This document shows, piece after piece, positions 8,008-15,782 of a DNA stretch of 64,000 bases (position 1 is the first letter of the stretch; every line of letters begins with the position of its first letter). Source of the DNA: Ancylobacter mangrovi (GTDB lineage Bacteria; Pseudomonadota; Alphaproteobacteria; Rhizobiales; Xanthobacteraceae). Position numbers and translations under genes: made by a program. Under the pieces are notes generated by a model. It made no database searches. It saw only the letters and a program-made list of their open reading frames with translations, and had not been told where the DNA came from. The stretch covers positions 114,542-178,541 of the forward strand of contig NZ_JANTHZ010000010.1 of assembly GCF_024752355.1 (NCBI RefSeq). The letters are read 5' to 3'.

Positions 8008-8784
8008 GTGTCAACCCTCATTCCTAGCCGCACCACCTCGGCCGATCGTTTCACGCCGCTCTACGTCCGGATCCAGGAGCGCATCCGCGCCGCGATCGCC
8101 GACGGCACCATGGCGGCGGGCGATCGCGTCTGGTCGGAGGCCGAACTCGCCCGCGAGTACAAGACCACCCGCTCGACCGTGCGCCAGGCGCTGGCCAAGC
8201 TCGAATTCGAGGGCCTGATCGTGCGCCATGTCGGCCGCGGCAGCTTCGTGGCCGAGCGCACCACGGTCCGCTCGCCGATCGATTCGCGCTTCTCGATGTC
8301 GTTCGAGGAGCAGGTCGCGCAGAGCGGCCGCATCGTGACCTACCGCTCGCCCACCCTCGAGCTCATGATGCCTCCCCAGCCCTTCGCGGAGACGCTCGGG
8401 CTCGAGCCGCACACGCTGGCCTTCAAGCTGAAGCGGGTGCGCGTCATCGACGGGCGCCCGGTCTGCCTCGAGGTGCGCTACATGCCGCGCGAGATCGGCG
8501 AGCGCGTCACCGGCGAGATGCTGGCCAGCCGTTCGGCGCAGAGCTTCGTCGGCGACATCATCGGCGAGAACATCCCGACCATCGTGGTCTCCGTCACCGC
8601 GGAGCTGGCCCAGGGATCGGTGGCCTCGCTGCTCAACGTTTCGGAAGGGTCACCGCTGCTGGTGCGAAAGAACTCGCACTACGCCAGCTCGGGCGCGGTG
8701 GTTCAGTGCGGGCGCTCGCTTTTCGTGGGCGACGTCAGCACGGACTACGTGCTCGGCCGGCCGCCGCCGCACCCGCCGAAGTGA
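8008..8784 (+). CDS. GntR-family transcriptional regulator, HutC/UTRA subfamily
   Basis: Cytosolic repressor-type regulator, 258 residues from GTG 8008. Residues about 18-85 form the winged helix, with the recognition part TTRSTVRQALAKLEFEGLI and the wing HVGRGSFV; a UTRA ligand-binding domain follows (RFSMSFEEQV, then FKLKRVRVIDGRPVCLEVRYMP). The frame is open upstream to 7870, but that would overlap the divergent permease gene and place the operator inside the CDS; GTG 8008 lies just after the palindrome, though its ribosome site is weak. The ligand is probably the ABC substrate or a metabolite made by the Ldh2/AtuA enzymes (inference from divergent placement). Confidence 0.85.
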   Translation: MSTLIPSRTTSADRFTPLYVRIQERIRAAIADGTMAAGDRVWSEAELAREYKTTRSTVRQALAKLEFEGLIVRHVGRGSFVAERTTVRSPIDSRFSMSFEEQVAQSGRIVTYRSPTLELMMPPQPFAETLGLEPHTLAFKLKRVRVIDGRPVCLEVRYMPREIGERVTGEMLASRSAQSFVGDIIGENIPTIVVSVTAELAQGSVASLLNVSEGSPLLVRKNSHYASSGAVVQCGRSLFVGDVSTDYVLGRPPPHPPK

Positions 8785-8862
8785 CGGCCAATACCAAGGG
8801 GAGGACGTGGCGCGCGCGCCCATGGCGCCGTCGGCACGCATGTAAACGAAGGAACGCCAGAA

Positions 8863-9777
8863 TTGCTGTTTCACCCGCCGCAACGCATCGAGACCCGTGT
8901 TTTCGCCCGGCTGCCGGACAGCCTGCGCCTGACGGGGAAGCCTTCCGCCTGGTCCTTCGGCAAGGGGAACGACAACCTGCATTCCTTCCTCGAAGGCCCG
9001 GCCTTCGACCGCGCGGGCAATCTGTTCCTCGTCGACATCCCCTTTGGCCGCATCCTGCGCGTCACGCCTGCGGGCGAGTGGAGCGTCGTCGCCGAATATG
9101 ACGGCTGGCCCAACGGCCTCGCCATCCACAAGGATGGGCGCATCTTCGTCGCCGACCACCTGCGCGGCATCATGGCCGTCGACCCGGCGAGCGGGGCCGT
9201 CACGCCGGTGCTCGAGACGGTGCGGCGCGAGGGCTTCAAGGGCACCAACGACCTCACCTTCGCCAGCAATGGCGACCTCTACTTCACCGACCAGGGGCAG
9301 ACCGGACTGCAGGACCCCAGCGGGCGCGTGTTCCGGCTGCGCGCCGACGGCACGGTCGACTGCCTGATCGACAACGTGCCGAGCCCGAACGGGCTCGTGC
9401 TGTCGCGCGACGAGAAATCGCTCTTCCTGGCGGTGACGCGCGCCAACCAGATCTGGCGCCTGCCGCTGCACGCGGACGGCACCACGACCAAGGTCGGCGC
9501 CTACATCACCCTGTCGGGCGGCGGCGGGCCCGACGGCATGGCGCTCGACGACACGGGCGGGCTGGCCATCGCCCATGTCGGCCTCGGCGTGATCTGGCTG
9601 TTCGACCGGCTCGGCGAGCCCGTCGCCCGCGTCGCCTCCTGCGAGGAACTGGCGACCACCAACGTCGCCTTCGGCGGGCCGGACGGCAAGACGCTCTTCA
9701 TCACCGAATCGGAGAGCGGCACCATCCTGCAAGCCGACGTCCCCCAGCCCGGCCGCAAGCTCTATTCGCACATGTGA
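8863..9777 (+). CDS. SMP-30/gluconolactonase (LRE)-like family protein
   Basis: Six-bladed beta-propeller hydrolase of 304 residues, metal-dependent, acting on lactones of sugar or organic acids. The three expected metal ligands are visible: Glu44 (FLEGPAFD), Asn176 (SPNGLVL) and Asp224 (GPDGMALDD). The start is TTG 8863, supported by GAAGGA at 8848-8853; there is no better ATG. It follows the GntR gene by 78 bases and is probably co-transcribed. No signal peptide is seen, so it should be cytosolic. A lactonase next to an importer and two hydroxyacid dehydrogenases fits oxidation of a sugar-acid-like substrate through a lactone, but that is inference. Confidence 0.88.
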   Translation: MLFHPPQRIETRVFARLPDSLRLTGKPSAWSFGKGNDNLHSFLEGPAFDRAGNLFLVDIPFGRILRVTPAGEWSVVAEYDGWPNGLAIHKDGRIFVADHLRGIMAVDPASGAVTPVLETVRREGFKGTNDLTFASNGDLYFTDQGQTGLQDPSGRVFRLRADGTVDCLIDNVPSPNGLVLSRDEKSLFLAVTRANQIWRLPLHADGTTTKVGAYITLSGGGGPDGMALDDTGGLAIAHVGLGVIWLFDRLGEPVARVASCEELATTNVAFGGPDGKTLFITESESGTILQADVPQPGRKLYSHM

Positions 9778-9862
9778 GGGGATGGGGCCGGGTTCCGGCC
9801 TCGTCGCTGCGCCACATCGTCCGGCCGTTTGCCGGGCGATGGTGCCGGCAGGCGAGCGGGGG

Positions 9863-9884
9863 CCCGCCGCGATCGCGCGGCGGG
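9863..9884. terminator. perfect GC hairpin between convergent genes
   Basis: A 9-bp perfect stem (CCCGCCGCG / CGCGGCGGG) with a four-base ATCG loop in the 129-base gap between the lactonase stop (9777, plus) and the M24 peptidase stop (9907, minus). It has no T-run on either side, so a classical intrinsic terminator is not shown; a bidirectional pause or 3'-end stabiliser is equally possible. Confidence 0.5.
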
Positions 9885-9906
9885 GTCTGGCTGACGATGC
9901 CGGCGC

Positions 9907-11067
9907 CTAGGCCGCCACGATCAGTTCGCGCGGGCAGCGCTCGGTCCAGCACTCGACCGAGTTCTCCTTGACGTGGAAGGTCTCCTCGGTGTGGTGCCGG
10001 CAGCCCGCGTGGTAGTAGCTGTACTCGATGCAGATGATCGAATCCGGCTCGATGACCGAGCGGTTGACCTGGTTCAGGCGGGGCTGCTCATGCGCGCCGA
10101 CGCCGATCCCGTGGCCGAGGAACTCGCGCGGGAACTTCTCCAGGTACTTGGAGATCATCGCGTAGCCCTTGTCGAACACCTCGCCCCCGGTCATGCCCGG
10201 GCGCATGCCCATGCCGAGCTCCATCTGCACCTCGTTGAGCCACTTCCAGATGTCCTGATGGCGCTGGGAGGTCTCGCCGACGAAGTAGGAGCGGACGAAG
10301 TCGGCCGAATAGCCGAGGCAGGTCGCGCCCATGTCGACCTTCACGAAGTCGCCCCGGGCGATGGTGTGGCCGACCGGGAAAGGCGCGTGGGCGGCATAGG
10401 AGGTCTTCGGCCCGCAACCGATATTGATGAAGCGGTAGCCGTCCGACCCCTCGTCGATCATCTTCCTGACGATCACCTCGAACAGGTCGCGGTCGGTGGC
10501 GCCGACCTTGATCGCCTCGCGAAAGGCGGCATGGGCCTCGATGGTGATGTCGGTCGCCTTCTTCAACCGCCGGATTTCCTCAGGCGACTTGACCATGCGG
10601 ACGATTTCCAGCGGCCCGCTGAAGTCGACGACCTTGTTGCCCTCGAGCAGTTCGTCGAGCCTGGTGCGGTAGCCGGAGGGAAGGCTGTCGCCTTCCGTGC
10701 CGATCACGAAGTTCTTCACCTTCCGATCGTCCAGCACGGCGCGCGCCGCCTGGAAGAAGTCGTCGTAGAAGTGCGTGTCGATGTCGGTGAAGAACTCCGC
10801 CATCGCATAGGCGCGCACGTCCTCGATCCAGGTCGAGTCCATGGCAAGGTGCAGGTCGACCGCCGGCACGATGAAGGCCGGGGCGAGGGCGGGGTCGCGG
10901 AAATAGAAGACCGTGAACGGCCGGTAGGTCAGATGCCCGCCATTGTTGAAGAACTCGGACAGGTATTTCGAGTTCTCGTTGCCTCGGACGATGAGGAGAT
11001 CGACGCCTTCCTTTTCCATGGCGGCGCGCAGGCGGGTTTCGCTGAACAGGATGGGTTTACGTGACAC
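9907..11067 (-). CDS. M24-family metallopeptidase (Xaa-Pro aminopeptidase/creatinase-like)
   Basis: Cytosolic pita-bread-fold hydrolase, 386 residues: a creatinase-type N-terminal domain (about 1-160) and the catalytic domain (about 165-380). All five dinuclear metal ligands are present: Asp245 (KVDMGA), Asp256 (YSADFVRSY), His319 (LGHGIGVGAHEQP), Glu348 (CIEYSYY) and Glu361 (HTEETFHV), plus a His near 227 (AHAPFPVGH). It is downstream of the TRAP binding protein gene on the same strand with a 54-base gap. Soil bacteria carry many such paralogues in catabolic operons; members cleave Xaa-Pro peptides, creatine or related C-N bonds. The substrate may be the TRAP ligand, but this is inference. 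Confidence 0.9.
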   Translation of the reverse strand: MSRKPILFSETRLRAAMEKEGVDLLIVRGNENSKYLSEFFNNGGHLTYRPFTVFYFRDPALAPAFIVPAVDLHLAMDSTWIEDVRAYAMAEFFTDIDTHFYDDFFQAARAVLDDRKVKNFVIGTEGDSLPSGYRTRLDELLEGNKVVDFSGPLEIVRMVKSPEEIRRLKKATDITIEAHAAFREAIKVGATDRDLFEVIVRKMIDEGSDGYRFINIGCGPKTSYAAHAPFPVGHTIARGDFVKVDMGATCLGYSADFVRSYFVGETSQRHQDIWKWLNEVQMELGMGMRPGMTGGEVFDKGYAMISKYLEKFPREFLGHGIGVGAHEQPRLNQVNRSVIEPDSIICIEYSYYHAGCRHHTEETFHVKENSVECWTERCPRELIVAA

Positions 11068-11121
11068 GGTCGTTGTTCCAGCTCGGGACGGGAGGGGACG
11101 GAGTTCGCGGCGTATCCGCGC

Positions 11122-12093
11122 TCACTTCGAAACGGTGGTGATGACTTCCTGCATGAGGTCGGGACCGACCTTCTTGCCGATCTCGTCCCAGAGCGGGCGC
11201 ATGACCGGCGTGAAGCTCGCCGCGTCGATCTCGCCCACCTCGGAGGTCTTCTTCATCTCGACGACGTACTTCTCGTCGAGCTCGGCACCGCGGGTGAAGG
11301 AGTACTCCGCCGCCGCCTTCGCCGAGGCCTTCACCGCGTCCTGCACCTTCTTCGGCCAGGCGTCGAAATAGGTCGGGCTCGCCATCATCGTGCAGGGCGT
11401 GAACAGGTAGTTCGCGATGGTGATGTACTTCTGCACCTCGTTGAACTTGGCGCCGTAGATCGACGGCAGCGGGTTCTCCTCCCCGTCCACCACGCCCTGG
11501 CGCAGGGCGGCATAGGTCTCGCCGAAGGCGATCGGGGTCGGATTGGCGCCGAGCGCCTCGAAGATGGTCTTGCGGAACGGCGTGTTCGGGATGCGGATGC
11601 GCAGCCCCTTCAGGTCCTCGGGCGTCTTGATCGGCCGCACATTATTGGTGATCTGGCGGAAGCCGAGCTCTGTCAGGCTCAGCCCGACGATGCCCTTGGC
11701 GGTGAGGTTGGCCATGATCTTGTCGCCGATCGGGCCGAACACGATCTTCTTGGCCTCGTCGCGCGTGGTGATGAGGAACGGCGCCTCGAAGATGCCGAGC
11801 GTCGGCTCGACCGACTGCACCGGCGAGCAGGCGATCGTCATCTGGTGCGTGCCGAGCTTCAGCCCGTTCATCACGTCGACATCCTTGCCGAGCTGCCCGC
11901 CCGGCACGATCTCGACCTCGACCTCGCCCGGCAGGCGCGCCTCCAGGTCTTTCTTGAAGAAGACCATGACGTCGTAGATCAGCGATCCCGGCGAGGATTC
12001 GATGCCTGCCTTGATCTTGGTCTGGGCATGTGCCGCGGAGGCCATCCCGATGGTCAGTGCGATGGCTGCGGCTTTCAGGACGGCTTTATTCAT
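11122..12093 (-). CDS. TRAP transporter solute-binding protein (DctP family)
   Basis: Periplasmic binding protein, 323 residues, with a Sec signal peptide (NKAVLKAAAIALTIG, cleavage after AHA near residue 23). The mature sequence shows the DctP pattern, including the conserved FRQITNNVRPIKTPEDLKG and LRIRIPNTPF segments with the Arg that binds the ligand carboxylate. Its ATG overlaps the last 8 bases of the GntR gene upstream. The membrane subunits are on the opposite strand beyond the regulator (13110-14932), an uncommon arrangement because dctP usually lies next to dctQM. The ligand is a carboxylate by family; identity unknown. Confidence 0.93.
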   Translation of the reverse strand: MNKAVLKAAAIALTIGMASAAHAQTKIKAGIESSPGSLIYDVMVFFKKDLEARLPGEVEVEIVPGGQLGKDVDVMNGLKLGTHQMTIACSPVQSVEPTLGIFEAPFLITTRDEAKKIVFGPIGDKIMANLTAKGIVGLSLTELGFRQITNNVRPIKTPEDLKGLRIRIPNTPFRKTIFEALGANPTPIAFGETYAALRQGVVDGEENPLPSIYGAKFNEVQKYITIANYLFTPCTMMASPTYFDAWPKKVQDAVKASAKAAAEYSFTRGAELDEKYVVEMKKTSEVGEIDAASFTPVMRPLWDEIGKKVGPDLMQEVITTVSK

Positions 12094-12862
12094 GGATCAG
12101 TTCCCCAGGATGGCGCGGCGCGCGGGAGGTTTCCTCCGCCTGTTTCAGGTCGCGTTCGATGGACTCGAACTTGTTCATGATGTGCGCACGCATGATCTGC
12201 CCGAGCTCGATCGGCCGGCGCATCTGCAGAAGACAGAGCATCGTGTCGTGCTCGCGCACGGCGGCCGCCCAGCGATCCAGCGAGACATGCGAATTGAAGC
12301 GTGAGGCGAGGATGCGGCCCGACACGCCGCGATGGGCGAGGGTCAGCGCCTCGTTTCCGGCCGCCGCCAGAATGGCGTCGTGGATGGCCTGGTTGATGTA
12401 GAAATAGGTGTGGCGGTCGCCGGCGCGGAACGCCTCGATCATCTGCGCCTGCAGGTCCTCGATGCGGGCGATGTCGCCGTCGGTCATGCGGGTCGCCGCC
12501 AGCTCGCCCGAATAGCCCTCCAGCACGCCCATGACGCCGAACAGGCCGCGCAGATCCTCCAGAGTCGGAGCGGCGACGCGGGCGCCGCGGTTCGGCTGGA
12601 TCTCCACCAGCCCCTCCGACGAAAGAACCTTCAGCGCCTCCCTGAGCGGGGTGCGGCTGACGCCGAAACGCTCGCACAGATCGACTTCGGAGATGCGGGC
12701 GCCGGCCGCCAGATCCCCTTCCGTGATCAGGATGCGTATGCGCTCGACCAGCGCCTTGTGCAGCGACTGCGACCGCTTGCGCCGCCCGGCGGTCGGCGGA
12801 GACAGGCCGGCGACCGGGCTCTGGCCGGCCTCCAAATGCTGCTGGATGTCGTCGTCGCTCAT
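12086..12862 (-). CDS. GntR-family regulator, FadR-type FCD domain
   Basis: Cytosolic regulator of 258 residues. An N-terminal winged helix (about 35-105: LHKALVERIRILI, RFGVSRTPLREALKVLSSEGL) is followed by an all-helical FCD ligand domain with polar metal/ligand residues in FYINQAIHDAI. I prefer ATG 12862 (AAGAGG about 9 bases upstream) over the in-frame ATG at 12898. It lies between the two arms of the TRAP system and is translationally coupled to the DctP gene (8-base overlap), so regulator and binding protein are made from one message. It probably controls the 248-base divergent promoter region in front of DctQM. Confidence 0.88.
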   Translation of the reverse strand: MSDDDIQQHLEAGQSPVAGLSPPTAGRRKRSQSLHKALVERIRILITEGDLAAGARISEVDLCERFGVSRTPLREALKVLSSEGLVEIQPNRGARVAAPTLEDLRGLFGVMGVLEGYSGELAATRMTDGDIARIEDLQAQMIEAFRAGDRHTYFYINQAIHDAILAAAGNEALTLAHRGVSGRILASRFNSHVSLDRWAAAVREHDTMLCLLQMRRPIELGQIMRAHIMNKFESIERDLKQAEETSRAPRHPGELIHE

Positions 12863-13014
12863 GGCGAAAAGCCTCTTATATAATTCAATTTGGCGCAATA
12901 TACCGGAATGGGCATTTTTTAAGCACGACCGTTTAAAATTCAGACTTTTGATTTCTAAGTCATTTTTCTACTCTTGATCCGACTATCGCGCCCTCCCATC
13001 AAGGCGAGCCTGGC
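12863..13014. promoter_or_regulatory. AT-rich divergent promoter region of the TRAP locus
   Basis: A clearly AT-rich stretch in a GC-rich window, between the GntR start and the leader ORF of DctQM. It holds TATATAATTCAATTT and CAATATACC segments and a T-run, consistent with promoters in both directions, but I cannot assign -35/-10 boxes or an operator with confidence. Confidence 0.4.
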
Positions 13015-13113
13015 ATGATTGCATTATATTTCCCCCAGCGGCCGTCGGCGATCGGCGCCCGGCTCGCGCGCCGCCCCTCCCCCGCGACGGCCTCCCGCGA
13101 GCGCCGGGCATGA
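13015..13113 (+). CDS. candidate 32-codon leader ORF coupled to the TRAP small permease
   Basis: A short frame from ATG 13015, with AAGGCGAG about 8 bases upstream, whose TGA (13111-13113) overlaps the ATG 13110 of the TRAP small permease as ATGA. It encodes a basic peptide (MIALYFPQRPSAIGARLARR at the start) without recognisable domain. The permease start itself has a poor ribosome site (GAGCGCCGGGC), so translation through this leader could re-initiate on the permease gene. Chance occurrence is possible in GC-rich DNA; the good ribosome site and the exact overlap are what make it notable. Confidence 0.4.
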   Translation: MIALYFPQRPSAIGARLARRPSPATASRERRA

Positions 13114-13661
13114 CGGTGCAGGTGAGCTCCATGGCCGCTCCCGCCATCGTGTCGACCGCACTCGACCTGCTCGACGCCGTGGTCCGGGCTCTGGTGTTCG
13201 TCGCGCGCGGGGTCGTCATCGCGATCGCGTTCTTCATCACCATCTCGATGATCCTCGGCGTGTTCTTCCGCTTCGTGCTGAACAGTTCGCTGGGGTGGAC
13301 CGACGAGGTGTCCTCGCTGCTGCTGGCGGTGATGATGTTCATCGCGGTCGGCATCGGCTTCCACGACCGCCAGCACATCGGCGTCGGCGCCCTCGTCGAA
13401 CGCCTGCCGCCGCACGGCCAGCGTCTCGCGGACGCGGCCCTCCACCTCGTCAGCACCACCTTCTTCGCCATCGTCGGCTGGGTCTCGATCCGCTTCGCCG
13501 AGATCGGCATGGGCATGACGCTCGCGACCATCGAGCTGCCGCGCGGTCTGTTCTACTGGGCGGCGCCGATCGGCTGCGGCTTCGCGGCGCTGGTGTGCCT
13601 CAACAACGCGGTGCGGATGCTGCGCGGCCTCGACAAGCCGCGCTTTGGCGGAGTCGACTGA
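13110..13661 (+). CDS. TRAP transporter small permease (DctQ family)
   Basis: Integral membrane protein of 183 residues with four hydrophobic segments, including the DctQ-typical FRFVLNSSLGWTDEVSSLLL stretch near residue 50 and FIAVGIGFHDRQHIGV near 80. ATG 13110 is used; an in-frame ATG at 13131 has a closer AGGTGAG and could be the true start. It overlaps the large permease by one base (TGATG). It partners with the DctP product at 11122-12093 and the DctM product at 13661-14932. Confidence 0.9.
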   Translation: MTVQVSSMAAPAIVSTALDLLDAVVRALVFVARGVVIAIAFFITISMILGVFFRFVLNSSLGWTDEVSSLLLAVMMFIAVGIGFHDRQHIGVGALVERLPPHGQRLADAALHLVSTTFFAIVGWVSIRFAEIGMGMTLATIELPRGLFYWAAPIGCGFAALVCLNNAVRMLRGLDKPRFGGVD

Positions 13662-14932
13662 TGGCGGGCGTATTTCTCGGGCTTGTCGGCGTCATCCTCA
13701 CCGGACTTCCCGTCGCCGTCGCGATGGGCGTCGTCACGCTGATCGCGCTGTCGACCACCTCCGTCCCCTATGCCGTCATCCCGCTGCAGATGTTCTCGGG
13801 GATGGAGAACTTCGTCTTCATCGCCATGCCGCTGTTCATGATCGCCGGCGAGCTCATGAACCGCTCCGGCATCGCCGAGGACCTGATCGAGCTCGCCTCG
13901 AGCATCGTCGGCTCGATCCGCGGCGGGCTCGCCATGGTGAATGTCGGCGCCTCGATGCTGTTCGCCGAGATCTCGGGCTCGGCGGTAGCCGACGTCGCCG
14001 CGCAGGGCACCATCCTCATCCCGCAGATGGAGCGGCGCGGCTATCCGCGCGCCTTCGCGGCTGCCATAACCTCGTCCTCGGCCTCGATCGCCATCATCAT
14101 CCCGCCGAGCCTCGCCTTCATCATCTATGGCGCGCTGGCCGAGGTCTCGGTCGCCAAGCTGTTCATCGCCGGCGTCGTGCCCGGCCTGCTGCTGAGCGCG
14201 ATGCTGGCGGCGACCTGCTACGCCTTCGCGCTGCGCTATGACTGGCCGACCGAGGGCGCCTTCCAGCTCGCCCGCGTCGGGCGCGCCTTCCGCCGCGCCT
14301 TCTGGGGGCTGACGCTGCCGGTCATCATCCTCGGCGGCATTCTCTCAGGCGTCTTCACGCCGACCGAAGCGGCGGCGATGGCGGTGCTCGCCGCCCTGCT
14401 GATCGGGCTGTTCATCACCCGCAAGATCACGCTGGCGCAGCTTCCCGCCCTGTTCCTGGCGGCCTCGGTGCGCACCAGCCTCGTCATGCTGATGGTGGCG
14501 GCGTCCTTCGCTTTCGGCTGGTACCTGACCAATGCGGGCATCCCCCAGCAGATTGCCGGGGACGTGCTCGGCATCTCGGACAACCGCTACGTGGTGATGT
14601 TCATCATCAACATGCTGCTGATCGCGCTCGGCGTGATCATGCACGGCTCGGCGGCGATGGTGCTCACCGTGCCGCTGACGCTGCCTCTGGTCACCCAGAT
14701 GGGCTACGACCCGATCCATTTCGGGGTGATCCTCGCGCTCAACGGCGCCATCGGCCAGCAGACGCCTCCCGTCGCGTCGGTGCTTCTCACCGCGTGCTCG
14801 GTCAGCGGCTGCCGGGTCGGCGAGGTGATGAAGTACAATTGGTGGTTCATCCTCATCATGTTCGTCGTCCTGCAGATCGTCACCTATATGCCGAGCATCT
14901 CGCTGTTCCTGCCCGCCGTCCTGATCAAGTAG
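13661..14932 (+). CDS. TRAP transporter large permease (DctM family)
   Basis: Integral membrane permease, 423 residues, about twelve membrane helices; it carries the ion-coupled transport step. Family signatures include the LFMIAGELMNRSGI segment near residue 65, the EISGSAVADVAAQGTILIP segment near 105 with conserved small residues, and IGQQTPPVASVLLTACSVS near 365. The start is fixed by the TGATG junction with the small permease at 13659-13663. A GC hairpin downstream at 14973-15016 may end the transcript. Confidence 0.95.
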   Translation: MAGVFLGLVGVILTGLPVAVAMGVVTLIALSTTSVPYAVIPLQMFSGMENFVFIAMPLFMIAGELMNRSGIAEDLIELASSIVGSIRGGLAMVNVGASMLFAEISGSAVADVAAQGTILIPQMERRGYPRAFAAAITSSSASIAIIIPPSLAFIIYGALAEVSVAKLFIAGVVPGLLLSAMLAATCYAFALRYDWPTEGAFQLARVGRAFRRAFWGLTLPVIILGGILSGVFTPTEAAAMAVLAALLIGLFITRKITLAQLPALFLAASVRTSLVMLMVAASFAFGWYLTNAGIPQQIAGDVLGISDNRYVVMFIINMLLIALGVIMHGSAAMVLTVPLTLPLVTQMGYDPIHFGVILALNGAIGQQTPPVASVLLTACSVSGCRVGEVMKYNWWFILIMFVVLQIVTYMPSISLFLPAVLIK

Positions 14933-14972
14933 ACGCCCGCGACCCAGAGCCTCCTCCCCGCCCCGAAACGGG

Positions 14973-15016
14973 CGCCGCCCGCGGCTCGCCGGAGAACCGG
15001 GAGCGCGCGGGCGGCG
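14973..15016 (+). terminator. long GC stem after the TRAP operon
   Basis: An 11-bp perfect inverted repeat, CGCCGCCCGCG at 14973-14983 and CGCGGGCGGCG at 15006-15016, with a 22-base loop. It lies between the convergent DctM stop (14932) and the small membrane protein stop (15061). No T-run follows, so this is only a terminator candidate. Confidence 0.4.
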
Positions 15017-15060
15017 TGGCGATGTCGGGGGGCCTGCGCGGTGCCTGGGCTCAGGCCGCG

Positions 15061-15246
15061 TCACCTGTGGCGCTTTTCATCGCGCGTCACTTCGGGGAAC
15101 AGCCACATGGCAACGACCATGAAGATCCCCAGCAGGACCACGGCGTATTTCGGGCCGACCTGCCCGAGATGGGCCTGCAGGGCATAGCCCGCAGCCGCGG
15201 CAAGAATCACGATCAGCGAGATGGTCAGCTTCACGACGGCGGGCAT
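15061..15246 (-). CDS. small hydrophobic membrane protein, unknown
   Basis: A 61-residue protein that is almost entirely two membrane helices (about residues 7-26 and 34-50) with a charged tail (VTRDEKRHR). I do not recognise a family. It is the last gene of the hydroxylase operon, 53 bases after the next small membrane gene on the same strand. Its initiation site has a modest GGAGGTAAC-like ribosome site. Size, placement and hydrophobicity suggest an accessory membrane subunit, without further evidence. Confidence 0.6.
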   Translation of the reverse strand: MPAVVKLTISLIVILAAAAGYALQAHLGQVGPKYAVVLLGIFMVVAMWLFPEVTRDEKRHR

Positions 15247-15299
15247 TGTTACCTCCGGACGAAAGATCGAGGATGGCGTGGGTTGTCACGTCGGCCTCC

Positions 15300-15707
15300 T
15301 CAGGCGAGAGGGGCGAAGACCGCGGCGCCCACATGGTACAGCGCGGCGATGGTGGCGACCTGCACCACCAGCAGGGTGGCCAGAACGGCCCGGCCGTCGC
15401 GCAGGCGCTCGGGCCAGATCTCGTAGGTCGCCGGGACGAACAGGAAGGCGAGCCCCATGACGATGATCAGCGATGTCACCTTGAGCTCGCTGAAGCCGTA
15501 GAAGACGGTGGCCCCGACCAGCACGCACATGAGCGCGCCGTTGACCAGCGCCAGCGCGACGCTGGCCGGTCGGCCGAGAATCCGCGCCCGCTCCAGCATG
15601 ACGCCCAGCGGGAAGGAGCCGGAGAGCACGAGCAGCCCGATGCAGCACAGCGTCCAGAACAGGCTGAACCAGGCGAGTGGCACGATATTGGGTTCGATGG
15701 CAGCCAT
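15300..15707 (-). CDS. four-helix membrane protein, unknown
   Basis: A 135-residue integral membrane protein with four hydrophobic segments (about residues 10-28, 48-68, 76-92 and 106-130) and no recognised domain. Charged residues are concentrated in the loops (ERARILGRP, PERLRDGRA). It is encoded between the membrane hydroxylase and the 61-residue membrane protein, all on the minus strand, so the three products may form a membrane complex. Function unknown. Confidence 0.7.
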   Translation of the reverse strand: MAAIEPNIVPLAWFSLFWTLCCIGLLVLSGSFPLGVMLERARILGRPASVALALVNGALMCVLVGATVFYGFSELKVTSLIIVMGLAFLFVPATYEIWPERLRDGRAVLATLLVVQVATIAALYHVGAAVFAPLA

Positions 15708-15782
15708 TGCGACCTCTTCGCGATTGAGCCGTTTCGAGGGTGAGAGGCGGGCCGGCCCGCGCGGCGGCGGGCCGGGGGACGC

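Noticed and set aside
13019..13660. N-terminal extension of the TRAP large permease to 13019
   Set aside because: The extra 214 residues are out of phase over the small permease gene and contain no membrane segment; the true start is ATG 13661 at the TGATG overlap.
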